NCBI GenBank assembly: GCA_947454255.1
Contig: CANGIU010000013.1
Span: 1-38,001 of the forward strand
DNA from: Micrococcales bacterium
GTDB taxonomy: Bacteria > Actinomycetota > Actinomycetes > Actinomycetales > Microbacteriaceae
DNA length: 38,001 nt
Direction of reading: 5' to 3'
Shown one piece after another: positions 18,836-27,091 of the stretch; position 1 is the first letter of the stretch, and each line of letters opens with the position of its first letter. Position numbers and translations under genes: made by a program. The notes under the pieces are model-generated. The model was not told the origin of the DNA. It searched no databases and saw nothing but the letters and a program-made list of their open reading frames with translations.

Positions 18836-19423
18836 ATGTCCGCTAAATACGTCTACAGACCCACTAGCAGTTGGGTTTACCTTGGTTTGATTGTTGCAAC
18901 AGAAATCGTTGTTGCCATTGGCTTTATCTCCGCCAACCACGTCAACGACACTCTTTGGTTCACAACAAACAGCGTTGCCTTCGACTTTTTGTTCTGGGTT
19001 TTCGTTGTTAAACCCAAAATTGTCTACACCGACGAAAGCATCGGCTTGTATAACCCATTCCAAACCTTCGTTATCGGCTGGGATCGAGCTCTCGAATTCA
19101 AAACCCAATACAGTTTCACCGTTCAAACCGACCAAAGAGATTTCAGATCTTGGGCTGCCACAGCACCCGGCAGATTCTTGACTAGAAGCATGCATAACAG
19201 TGACTACCGAGGAACTGGATTGTCCGACCGCAAGGTCATCGCTCCCAGCGACTCCCCTAGAACTGACAGCGGTGTTGCCTTGATTCTTGCTCTCAAGAGA
19301 AGAACCGAAGCCACAGCAAACGGAACTGCCGGCAGTGAGATCACTAAACGATTTCACTGGTTTAGTACCGCAGCCGCAATTGCCAGCGCACTGACACTGC
19401 TTATCAACTTCTTTCACGGTTAG
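18836..19423 (+). CDS. PH-domain membrane protein, antisense within the ABC operon
   Basis: Small actinobacterial membrane protein of unknown function with a bacterial PH-like domain. A hydrophobic helix lies at residues 14-34 (VYLGLIVATEIVVAIGF), a second hydrophobic stretch at about 47-59, the PH-like strands at about 60-110 (PKIVYTDESIGLYNPF, VIGWDRALEFKTQYSF, FRSWAATAPGRF), and a C-terminal helix (AAAIASALTLLINFF). This domain layout is common in Mycobacteriales and Micrococcales. The opposite strand also carries a 215-codon open frame (18770-19417), but its Cys/Asn/Ser-rich product resembles no family, so the plus strand is chosen. No strong ribosome site is visible. Confidence 0.78.
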   Translation: MSAKYVYRPTSSWVYLGLIVATEIVVAIGFISANHVNDTLWFTTNSVAFDFLFWVFVVKPKIVYTDESIGLYNPFQTFVIGWDRALEFKTQYSFTVQTDQRDFRSWAATAPGRFLTRSMHNSDYRGTGLSDRKVIAPSDSPRTDSGVALILALKRRTEATANGTAGSEITKRFHWFSTAAAIASALTLLINFFHG

Positions 19424-19438
19424 ACTCTCTAGCTTTCT

Positions 19439-20470
19439 TTACTTGTTTACCGCGTCGCGGGTGCTGGCCTTCATCAAGAAATCTTTCTTCTTGATGCGTC
19501 TACGCTGGCGAGGATCGAATGCATCGCGCAAACCATCACCAATAAAGTTGATGCTCAAAGCAATCAAGATAATGATGACACCTGGCCACCAGAACAACCA
19601 TGGAGCGAAGTTAAAGCTGTCTTGGTATTGAGCAATTAGCAAACCAAGTGACACATCCGGTGAAACCACACCAAAACCAAGGTATGAAAGTCCAGTTTCA
19701 GTCAAAATCGAGCCCGAAAGCAACAAGGTAACTGAAACGATAATCACACCAACAGAGTTTGGCAGGATGTGCTTGAAAATGATTCTTCGGTTGGAAGCCC
19801 CAGCCACTCTCGCAGCATCCACAAATTCTCGTTCACGAAGGGAGAGGAATTCACCTCTTACAAGACGAGTCAAACCAGTCCAAGAGAACACACCTAGGAA
19901 TAAAGCCAGAGGAAGCACACCTAAGTTTCCGGCTTTGTAACCGATAACAGCACCAACAAGAATCGCCGGAATAGTAATGATGAAGTCAGTGAAACGCATT
20001 AGAACAGCGTCAATCATTCCTCCAAAGAATCCTGATACAGAGCCCATAATGGTTCCCAGCAATCCACCAAGGCTTCCAATAACAACCATCACCATAAGTG
20101 AAATTTCTGCACCTCTTGTTACAAGTGCAAAGTAATCACGTCCAATTGTGTCTTGACCAAATGGGTGAGCAGCTGATGGACAACCTGATCCACAACCTGA
20201 GAAGTCATAAGTATCAGTAATAGTTGCAGGCCACCATCCAGGAAGGTTGAAGGGTTGCTTGTCTGTTCCTAGGTGAATACCCGATGCGGAATACACAAAA
20301 ATTGTGAAGAGAATCATGAAGATCAAACCTGCAACGGCAGGCTTGTGCTGGAAGAACCTGCGACGAATAATTTGTCCTTGGCTAAGGCCTTGAACATCCG
20401 CGTTTTCGCTGCCGGTCTCGCCCGCCTCAATAGCTTGGGGCTTTGATTTCTTTCTTAGATTGATAGCCAT
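19439..20470 (-). CDS. Peptide ABC importer permease (DppC/OppC type)
   Basis: Inner-membrane permease of the peptide importer. After a charged N-terminal tail there is a first helix (AVAGLIFMILFTIFVYSASG), the OppC-type loop ending in HPFGQDTIGRDYFA, and five more helices. The coupling-helix EAA motif is LREREFVDAARVAGASNRR followed by IIFKHILPNS. The C-terminus INFIGDGLRDAFDPRQRR is a DppC/OppC signature. Length 343. The gene starts 6 bp after the partner permease. Confidence 0.94.
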   Translation of the reverse strand: MAINLRKKSKPQAIEAGETGSENADVQGLSQGQIIRRRFFQHKPAVAGLIFMILFTIFVYSASGIHLGTDKQPFNLPGWWPATITDTYDFSGCGSGCPSAAHPFGQDTIGRDYFALVTRGAEISLMVMVVIGSLGGLLGTIMGSVSGFFGGMIDAVLMRFTDFIITIPAILVGAVIGYKAGNLGVLPLALFLGVFSWTGLTRLVRGEFLSLREREFVDAARVAGASNRRIIFKHILPNSVGVIIVSVTLLLSGSILTETGLSYLGFGVVSPDVSLGLLIAQYQDSFNFAPWLFWWPGVIIILIALSINFIGDGLRDAFDPRQRRRIKKKDFLMKASTRDAVNK

Positions 20471-20476
20471 CGAGAA

Positions 20477-22015
20477 CTACTTTCTGATTCGGATTCTAGG
20501 ATCAAGGGACGAATAAATTAGGTCAGCAGCCAAAGTTGCCATAACCGCCAAGAATGCTGTGATGGAGAAAGTTCCCATCAAAAGGTTCAAGTCTTGACCT
20601 TGGATAGCTTCGTTGAACAAGCTACCCATACCTCTCCAACCGAAAATGGACTCGGTAATAATTGCTCCACCCAATAGGCCAGCAATGTCATAAGCGACAA
20701 GGGTGGTCAGAGGAATCATCGCGTTGCGGAAGGCGTGTCTGAGAATAACTTCACGCTCCGGCAATCCCTTGGCACGAGCAGTTCTGATGTAGTCCATTCC
20801 AAGCACTTCTAGAAGCGAGCCACGAGAGTATCTCAGGTAACCTGCGAATGAAATCAAGGTAAGAGCTGCAGTAGGCAGGAAAATGTGAGTCAGCAAGTCA
20901 AGGTTATTAATCCAGAAGTCATTCGACTTAAGAAGAATGTTTAGTGAGCCCTGAGTTTGAATTGGACGACCATCTACCGCACCATTTTCGTAGTAAGGCT
21001 TCCAAGTTTGCATAAACTTGTCAACGATTGTTAAGAATGAGGTCAAGAAGGCTGTGATCATTGCAGTTTGAATAACTGGCCCGCGGTCAACCTTTGTGAA
21101 GAAGTAACCGATGAAGTAGCTAACTACAATCATCAAAAGTGCAAATGATGCCACAACTGCGTAGTTGGTGTTAAAAGTCGCCAACATCTGGAATGGATAA
21201 TACATACCCACCGCGAAACCTACAGAAGTGAAGCCCGCTGCAAGAGCCTTGCGGTTACTTAACCCTGCAAAAGTATGAGTAACACCATAGGCAATTCCGA
21301 CGCCCATCAAACCAATAGGGATGATTCCAATGCTTGGGTTTCTTACCCAAGCTGTTGCACTAATTGCATTGAGAAGAGCAGCAAAGATTGCGAATGAAAG
21401 GCCCCAAGTTATCAAAACACGTTTTCGGGATCCACTCACGAAACCAGTAAGAATAACTGCCAACACTGCTGCCGTTCCTATCGACCACCAAAGATCTATG
21501 ACTGGGTGAGCCAGGAAGTTATTGAATCTGATAGCCAAGAATTCTTTCAACAAAACTGCTACCCAGAAAATTGGGAGTGAGAAGAGGAAGAATGAAAGGA
21601 ATGTCAACGAGTAGTCAAGTCTTGAGTATTGACGTATAGCACTCAGAACTCCAAAGGTAATGCCGAGAACGATAGCAAGAATAGTTGAGACTGTTAGAAG
21701 TCGAACGGTGGTGGGGATTGCTGCAGCAACCTGGTCCATGACCGGAAGTTTTGTAATTGTTTGGCCAAAATCTGCGTGACCAGTGAAGATGCCAAGAATG
21801 CCTTTGAGCCAAAGGAAGTATCTAGCTGGCGGCGGAACATCAAGGTGGAGTCTCTGAGTTAGCTCCTTGATAAGGAATGCTTTATTCTGCTCAGTGCTCT
21901 GGCGGTACTGTGCTAGTGGGTCACCAGCGTATGCCTCGAGGTTGTAGGTAATGAAAGTTGATCCAAAAAGAATCAAAACTGCTATCGATATTCTTCGACC
22001 AATGTATGCGATCAA
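20477..22015 (-). CDS. Peptide ABC importer permease (DppB/OppB type), enlarged
   Basis: Partner permease of the peptide importer. The N-terminus MIAYIGRRISIAVLILFGST and the C-terminal EAA loop (DYIRTARAKGLPEREVILRHAFRN) with LADLIYSSLDPRIRIRK are DppB/OppB hallmarks. The usual length is 310-340 residues; here it is 512. The excess lies roughly between residues 175 and 335 and contains several extra hydrophobic helices (for example IGTAAVLAVILTGFVSG, IIPIGLMGVGIAYGV and YAVVASFALLMIVVSYFIG). What the added membrane segment does is unknown. Confidence 0.92.
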   Translation of the reverse strand: MIAYIGRRISIAVLILFGSTFITYNLEAYAGDPLAQYRQSTEQNKAFLIKELTQRLHLDVPPPARYFLWLKGILGIFTGHADFGQTITKLPVMDQVAAAIPTTVRLLTVSTILAIVLGITFGVLSAIRQYSRLDYSLTFLSFFLFSLPIFWVAVLLKEFLAIRFNNFLAHPVIDLWWSIGTAAVLAVILTGFVSGSRKRVLITWGLSFAIFAALLNAISATAWVRNPSIGIIPIGLMGVGIAYGVTHTFAGLSNRKALAAGFTSVGFAVGMYYPFQMLATFNTNYAVVASFALLMIVVSYFIGYFFTKVDRGPVIQTAMITAFLTSFLTIVDKFMQTWKPYYENGAVDGRPIQTQGSLNILLKSNDFWINNLDLLTHIFLPTAALTLISFAGYLRYSRGSLLEVLGMDYIRTARAKGLPEREVILRHAFRNAMIPLTTLVAYDIAGLLGGAIITESIFGWRGMGSLFNEAIQGQDLNLLMGTFSITAFLAVMATLAADLIYSSLDPRIRIRK

Positions 22016-22106
22016 TTGGCATCCAATCCTTCAACTTATGGCAACAGTGCCTAGGTAAGTTTATACAAATTCAGCGGTTTATTTTGCTGAAAGCTGTGTT
22101 TTAAAT

Positions 22107-22144
22107 GAATCTTGGCGACACCGTTACCGGTGCCGCCAAGATTC
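22107..22144 (-). promoter_or_regulatory. Strong intercistronic stem-loop between binding protein and permease genes
   Basis: An 11-bp stem (22107-22117 with 22134-22144, GAATCTTGGCG/CGCCAAGATTC) continues past one mismatch into a 5-bp stem CACCG/CGGTG with a four-base loop. In the minus direction it is not followed by a T-run, so it looks less like a terminator than an mRNA-stabilising or attenuating hairpin that keeps binding-protein mRNA more abundant than permease mRNA. The plus strand has GTTTTT just after it. Confidence 0.72.
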
Positions 22145-22186
22145 AGTTTTTAGCTTCTCTAAATCTTTAGCTATTAGCTAAGCGAT

Positions 22187-24175
22187 TTAGTATGTCCAGG
22201 ACCAGTAGTTCCAGACAAGGTTTGGGTTCAGTGGGTTGTAAAGAACACCCTTTAGGTCTGAATTCCATGAAGCAACACCAGGCCACTGGTAAAGCGGTAG
22301 TGACCAGTAGTGGCTGTACAACAACTTCTCAGCGTTGACCTGTGCAGTTACCAATTCAGTAGCTGACAAAGCACCTTCGAAGACGTTGAACGCAGAGTCA
22401 ACAGCTGAATCTGACCAGCCATAACCGTTGTTTCCACCAAGTGTGATGTAGTTAGCGTTGTTACCAGTCTGTGAGATTGCAGAACGTGACCAAGCGAAGT
22501 CAGCTACGTCGTAATCGTTACAGTCTAGGTAGTTTGGCCAACCGCCATTACCTACGTTAGTTACGTTGAAACCAACCTTGGCTGCTTCCAACTTAATCTG
22601 TAGGTTGATGTCAGCACGGCGAGCAGCATTGCTGCGTAGGTAGCTAACGTCAATGTTGTTGGTTCCAACACCAGCAGATGGGTAGTACTTTCTTACAAGT
22701 GCTAGAGCCAATGCGTTGCGGTCTGTTTGTGACTTGCTGAACTCGTCAACATAAGTCTTCAAACCTGCAACCTGCTTTGTGTATGATCCCTCAGTGGTCA
22801 GAACAAGGTTGCTCTGAAGAACAGCTGAGTTAGCGGTTGTGTTCGGGTCGAATACCTTACCAATGTAGGTGTTAGCAATCAACTGACGAGGAACTACTAG
22901 CAAGAATGCGTGACGTAGATCCTTAGCTCTCTGTGACTCACCAGCGAATGGACCGGTGTAAGTAGCTGCACAGTCTGGGTTTGCACCAGTGTTAGCAGTA
23001 CCTGTACGGATGTCCAAGTGCTCGTAAGTAGCAGATGAAGCCTGGATTGTTGTCGCAGCAGTGTTTGCCTTCAATGTAGACCAAACAGCAGCGTTAGCAG
23101 CACCAGAGTATGCATCGATTTCCTTGTTAGCAAGAGCCTGAGCAGCTGCAACGTCGTTGAACGAAGAACCAGATGCAGGGAACTTGAATACAAAGGTGTC
23201 AATGTTTCCAGTAACCTTTGGAGCACCGCTGACAGAAGCCAATGGGTTACGCTTCAAAGTTGCTGAAGTTGAGTTGATTGTGTCAATCATGAAGCCACCG
23301 TTAGAGATCAACAGAAGTGGGTTTGTGTTTGAAGTTACAGAAGTAATGTTCCAAACAGTGCTCCACTTTTTAGCGACCTGAGTCATAAGCGCACGAGCTG
23401 CTGTACGAGCATCTAGAGCGTCCTGGTAGTCAGCGTCATCTGCACAAGGGCCATCACACGCAGGTAGTGCGTCGTATGAGGTGTAGTAAGCATCTTCAAA
23501 CAAGTTCTTGTATGCAGCGTTGTTACGTGCAGTCTGAAGAGTCTTCTTACCCTTTGCAAGTGCTACTAGAGCAGCTACGTCAGTTGGGCCAGGACCGAAG
23601 ATCTGCCAGTCTGGCTGGAAGCTGTCGTATTTGACCGTTACTGAGTAGTTGTCATCGCTTAGGTCGTATGAGTCTGCGATTGTGTGGTCATCGTAAGGGC
23701 CACCGTAACCAGCTGAATCAAACTTGTTGGTTGCGTCTGAACCATCAGCTGGGCTTGGGTCACCCATACCAGCAGCAACAGACCACTTTGAGCTTGAAAT
23801 TGCGTGGCTTAGAAGTAGGTCCTGACCGGTGATTAGAGTACCGTCAGACCACTTAAGGCCCTTCTTGATTGTGTAGGTCACGCGGAAGTCATGAGCTTCG
23901 TTCTTTGTGATCTTGAAAGTACCAAAAGCTGTGTTGCGAACCAACTGAGCTTTGTTGTTCCAGTAAGTGAAACCAGCACCTGTTGGGTATAGAACGTCAA
24001 CGTTGGTAACTAGGTTCTTTCCCGGAATAGCTGTGTTCAAACCAGACAAAGTGTTGGTTTCCTGAACAACAACCACGGAGCGGGTCGCTGCGTTGGCCGG
24101 AGCTAGGCTAAGCCCAGTGATTCCGAGAACCGAAGCAGCAACAAGGGCTACGCCCTTGACCAGACTTTTCTTCAT
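22187..24175 (-). CDS. Peptide/solute-binding protein of ABC importer (SBP family 5)
   Basis: Extracellular binding protein that delivers oligopeptides or related solutes to the neighbouring permeases. The start ATG at 24173-24175 is chosen because AAGGAG sits seven bases upstream and a signal peptide follows at once (MKKSLVKGVALVAASVLG, cleavage near APANA-AT); an in-frame ATG 19 codons earlier would bury it. There is no lipobox cysteine. Family 5 features include KGLKWSDGTLITGQDL near the N-terminus and the late LLYSHYWSLPLYQWPG segment. At 662 residues it is longer than E. coli OppA. A partial repeat CCCAT...ATGGG at 24266-24282 lies upstream and may be regulatory. Confidence 0.92.
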   Translation of the reverse strand: MKKSLVKGVALVAASVLGITGLSLAPANAATRSVVVVQETNTLSGLNTAIPGKNLVTNVDVLYPTGAGFTYWNNKAQLVRNTAFGTFKITKNEAHDFRVTYTIKKGLKWSDGTLITGQDLLLSHAISSSKWSVAAGMGDPSPADGSDATNKFDSAGYGGPYDDHTIADSYDLSDDNYSVTVKYDSFQPDWQIFGPGPTDVAALVALAKGKKTLQTARNNAAYKNLFEDAYYTSYDALPACDGPCADDADYQDALDARTAARALMTQVAKKWSTVWNITSVTSNTNPLLLISNGGFMIDTINSTSATLKRNPLASVSGAPKVTGNIDTFVFKFPASGSSFNDVAAAQALANKEIDAYSGAANAAVWSTLKANTAATTIQASSATYEHLDIRTGTANTGANPDCAATYTGPFAGESQRAKDLRHAFLLVVPRQLIANTYIGKVFDPNTTANSAVLQSNLVLTTEGSYTKQVAGLKTYVDEFSKSQTDRNALALALVRKYYPSAGVGTNNIDVSYLRSNAARRADINLQIKLEAAKVGFNVTNVGNGGWPNYLDCNDYDVADFAWSRSAISQTGNNANYITLGGNNGYGWSDSAVDSAFNVFEGALSATELVTAQVNAEKLLYSHYWSLPLYQWPGVASWNSDLKGVLYNPLNPNLVWNYWSWTY

Positions 24176-24386
24176 TGTTTCTCCTTGTTTGTTTCGGTTC
24201 CAATGGGTGCGAATAGACTTCACGGCCCACAAGTTCCTTGGGTGATAGAACTCTACAACTAACTACCCATAACTGATATGGGGATATGTGAAAATCGTTA
24301 CATTTCTTTACAATTCTGAAACATAGGGAAATCACCCAAAACCTAATGAAAACAAGCCAATCAGGCGTTTTTCCTCCCTTTTTGGT

Positions 24387-24606
24387 GCTAATGTGGTGAA
24401 ACGCTCGTAATGAGCATTAGTTGCTTTTTGCAGGGGAAACTGGTGAAAACCCAGTACTGTCCCGCAACCGTGAGTTTCTTGGTCCTATAAGAGATGAGTC
24501 GGATCGCCTGCCTAAAGCAATGACTCCTATATAAACCGTCGAGGTCTGCGGGTGGAGTCGGGTAAGAAATTGCCCGTCATCGCACAAGGATCGCACCTAC
24601 TGAAAG
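24387..24606 (+). promoter_or_regulatory. Cobalamin riboswitch with expression platform
   Basis: Conserved cobalamin-aptamer blocks are read in order: GGGGAAACTGGTGAAAACCC (24434-24453), CTGTCCCGCAACCGTGAG (B12-box region, about 24457-24474) and AGTCGGATCGCCTGCC (24497-24512). An outer pairing CTAATG/CATTAG (24388-24420) precedes the core. The downstream platform has GACTCC/GGAGTC (24522-24559) and a CGGGTAA-gaaa-TTGCCCG hairpin (24559-24576). No T-run follows, and the next element is GAAAGGG before the ATG at 24614, so translational control is more likely than termination. The rest of the 24176-24386 gap holds the two divergent promoter regions and nothing else I can name. Confidence 0.92.
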
Positions 24607-24613
24607 GGTTGCG

Positions 24614-25570
24614 ATGTCAACAACTAATACCGGAATGCGCCGATTCGCATTAATTGTTCCCGTTTTCACAGCACTCACACTGCTATTAGCTTCATGTTCT
24701 GGCAGTTCATATGGATCTGACCCGATTCCCAAAACAAGTAAATACGTTTTGGACAAATTCAATGGTGGGGAATTCCTAGATATGTTCACAGCGGGTAAGC
24801 CTGAATCAGGAATTACTCTCGAAGCAATGGCACAACTTAGTGCACTTGGTTACGACAAAAACAAACAAGCCAAAGCAATCGAGTGGGCCAAATCCAACAC
24901 AGAGCTCTTTGACTCAATCGGATTGAAAGCAACATATGTCTTTACTGCACATTCACTTGGTTTTGCCGATGATGCAACTGTTAGAAAAGCTGCAACTGAA
25001 GTTGTAGCAGGAGTTGGAGATTCCGGTGTATTGCCAGGTAGTAACAACTTTGTCTACTCTTGGGTAATTTTTGCTCTGCTGGCGGAAGACAAGAAAGAAC
25101 TTGCAAATCAAGTTGCACTTAAATTGTCAACACTTTCTGAAACAGACGGTGGATATAAATTCGTTCAAGGAGACCCAAAGAGCTCTCCTGCAGCTGACGT
25201 AACATCGTTTGCGCTGATGGCTATGAAGGCAAGTCTTGGTACAGGTGATAGTACTGCTGAAGCCACTAAGGAATTTGCCGTCAGTAAAGCAAAGACCTGG
25301 CTGATTTCGAATGAAACTGATGGCACTCACTGGAGCGCATACGGAGATACCGACGTGAGTGGTTCGGCTTATGCCATCATGGCACTTATCGCTATGGATG
25401 TTGACGTCACAGCCGCACATGACTGGTTGAAGTCCAGAGTGAGTCCGACAGATGGCGGTGTCAGTGCACCTTGGACCGAGCCAGCGGGAGATCCTTTCAG
25501 TTCAGCTCAATCACTTCTGCCTCTGGCAAAGCTAAGCTTCATCGACGTGCTGAAGCACAAAGTCAACTAA
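24614..25570 (+). CDS. Alpha-helical-repeat lipoprotein of a B12-regulated operon (intrinsic-factor alpha-domain-like)
   Basis: Predicted exported lipoprotein, first gene behind the cobalamin riboswitch. A signal sequence ends in the lipobox LLASC with the lipidated Cys near residue 28. The mature part is alpha-helical with prenyltransferase/cyclase-type repeats: a Gly-Gly-Tyr turn followed by an acidic/Asp-Val-(Thr) helix start (GGYKFVQGD...ADVTSFALMAMKA) and TDVSGSAYAIMALIAMDVD. The same alpha/alpha-barrel fold forms the large domain of intrinsic factor and transcobalamin. I infer extracellular capture of cobalamin or a corrinoid. GAAAGGG precedes the ATG. An unrelated polysaccharide-binding helical barrel is an alternative. 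Confidence 0.78.
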   Translation: MSTTNTGMRRFALIVPVFTALTLLLASCSGSSYGSDPIPKTSKYVLDKFNGGEFLDMFTAGKPESGITLEAMAQLSALGYDKNKQAKAIEWAKSNTELFDSIGLKATYVFTAHSLGFADDATVRKAATEVVAGVGDSGVLPGSNNFVYSWVIFALLAEDKKELANQVALKLSTLSETDGGYKFVQGDPKSSPAADVTSFALMAMKASLGTGDSTAEATKEFAVSKAKTWLISNETDGTHWSAYGDTDVSGSAYAIMALIAMDVDVTAAHDWLKSRVSPTDGGVSAPWTEPAGDPFSSAQSLLPLAKLSFIDVLKHKVN

Positions 25571-25575
25571 CAAAA

Positions 25576-26127
25576 ATGCGTCTCTTTGTTCGCCTGAGCT
25601 TAATCGGGTTGGTCGCTTTAGTTGCCATCGGCTTTGCAGATAACTCATTTCTGCGCACCGATGGCACTGAAGCGAGCAATAAAAAAGTATCTGCAGTAAA
25701 AGTCTCGGATGGTGTGTGTCTGAAAGATGGTGTGAGCATGACTGTTGATTTTGGCTCAAAAGCTAACAGTTCTCCGATCAATCAATGTGTCAGCAATTTC
25801 ACACTAAATTCATGGGATCTAATTAGCGCGGCAGGTTTGACAGTTACTGGAACTCAAAAATATCCTGTTGGTTTCGTTTGCAGAATAAATGACTTCCCAG
25901 CGGAGGATGTTGAATCATGTTTGGATACTCCTAACCCAAAGGTGGGTAGCTGGGCTTACTTTGTTGCAGGACCTGACTCAGACTCTTGGCAATACAGCAC
26001 TTGGGGAGCTTCTACCCATAAGCCAGACTGCGGAAGTGCCGAGGCTTGGGTGTTCAGATACCCAGAAGAGAGCATCGAAGCCCTACCAACGACAAAACCA
26101 CAAACACGTGTCTGCTCTAACAAGTAA
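25576..26127 (+). CDS. Secreted membrane-anchored protein, DUF4430/transcobalamin beta-domain-like
   Basis: Second gene of the B12 operon, 5 bp after the lipoprotein. The start ATG at 25576 is chosen because an N-terminal hydrophobic helix follows (LSLIGLVALVAIGFADNSF); a longer in-frame start would overlap gene one by 100 bp. The C-terminal half has the pattern GFVCRINDFPAED, GSWAYFVAG, WQYSTWGAS, GSAEAWVF, with paired cysteines, matching the small beta domain that follows alpha/alpha-barrels in vitamin-binding proteins (DUF4430-like). I infer that it closes over the ligand held by the first protein. Length 183. The family match is by eye. Confidence 0.68.
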   Translation: MRLFVRLSLIGLVALVAIGFADNSFLRTDGTEASNKKVSAVKVSDGVCLKDGVSMTVDFGSKANSSPINQCVSNFTLNSWDLISAAGLTVTGTQKYPVGFVCRINDFPAEDVESCLDTPNPKVGSWAYFVAGPDSDSWQYSTWGASTHKPDCGSAEAWVFRYPEESIEALPTTKPQTRVCSNK

Positions 26128-27091
26128 TACATCACACTTATTTTCAACAACAAGAACCCATCCGGGTGCTTGGTGGCTAGCCGGTCTCGCCCTTGCCCTT
26201 AGCGCATCGCTTAGCTCAAACCTAATGGTGCTTATGGCTATTTCTGTCGGAGCGATGCTCACCGTATGGCTATGCCGAGATGATGCACCCTGGTCTAGAT
26301 CGATTAGGTTCTACTTTTTCCTTGGTGGAATTGTCGTCCTCCTGAGAGTGATCTTCAGAGTGGTATTTAATCTTGCTGATGCTAGTCAAGACGTATTCCT
26401 GAACCTTCCTTCATTCTCAATCGACTTAGGACTGGGTAACTCTCTTCATTTACTTGGCGCTGTCTCCGTGCTTTCAATACAGGCCGCGCTCGTTGATGGA
26501 TTTCGACTGGCGGCAATCATTCTCTCAATCGGAATGGCTAACTCTTTAGCGAACCCACGAAAACTCCTTAGAGCCACTCCAGGTGCTTTGTATGAGATTG
26601 CCACTGCTGTATCAATTGCAATAAACCTTGCACCGCAACTTATTACCAGTTTGAAATTAGTAAGACGCGCCAGAGGGCTTCGCGGCCATTCCAAAGGAAT
26701 CAAATCACTAACCGGAATAGTAATCCCTGTTCTAGAAGACACTATTGAGCAGTCAATGCAGCTAGCAGCGAGCATGTCAGCCAGAGGTTTTGGAAGAAAG
26801 GGAAATAGAACTTCACTACAATTGCGGCTAACTAGAGCTTCCACCTTTCTAACCCTTACTTTGCTAACTGTTGGCGTCGCCATGTTGCTCTTTTCATCCG
26901 CACAGCAATTCGTAGATTTAGTAATTATTTTTGCTGGCCTCATCCTCGCTGGAGTAACATTCAAACTTTCCTCAACAAGGACCACTAGGACCAAATACAT
27001 TGTTCAGCGTTGGCACATCGCCGATCTAGTTCTCGTGCTCCTGGCTTCCCTAGTGTTACTTGCCGCGTTCAGCGGGGTGTTCAGCAAATGA
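26108..27091 (+). CDS. cbrV: ECF transporter transmembrane T component (CbrV-like)
   Basis: Membrane coupling subunit of an energy-coupling-factor vitamin importer. The two Ala-Arg-Gly coupling motifs expected in T components are visible: RRARGLRGH and SMSARGFGRKG. Hydrophobic helices lie before and after them. I choose GTG at 26108, giving 327 residues beginning VSALTSNTSHLF and overlapping the previous gene by 20 bases; the in-frame ATG at 25889 would overlap it by over 230 bases. The gene overlaps the ATPase start by four bases (ATGA). Symbol follows the SEED-type naming of predicted cobalamin ECF modules and is tentative. Confidence 0.85.
   Translation: MSALTSNTSHLFSTTRTHPGAWWLAGLALALSASLSSNLMVLMAISVGAMLTVWLCRDDAPWSRSIRFYFFLGGIVVLLRVIFRVVFNLADASQDVFLNLPSFSIDLGLGNSLHLLGAVSVLSIQAALVDGFRLAAIILSIGMANSLANPRKLLRATPGALYEIATAVSIAINLAPQLITSLKLVRRARGLRGHSKGIKSLTGIVIPVLEDTIEQSMQLAASMSARGFGRKGNRTSLQLRLTRASTFLTLTLLTVGVAMLLFSSAQQFVDLVIIFAGLILAGVTFKLSSTRTTRTKYIVQRWHIADLVLVLLASLVLLAAFSGVFSK

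Noticed and set aside
18770-19417. Minus-strand open frame of 215 codons, Cys/Asn/Ser-rich, placed like an operon gene
   Set aside because: Its composition is low-complexity and fits no family, while the plus strand encodes a PH-like membrane protein with sensible helices and strands.
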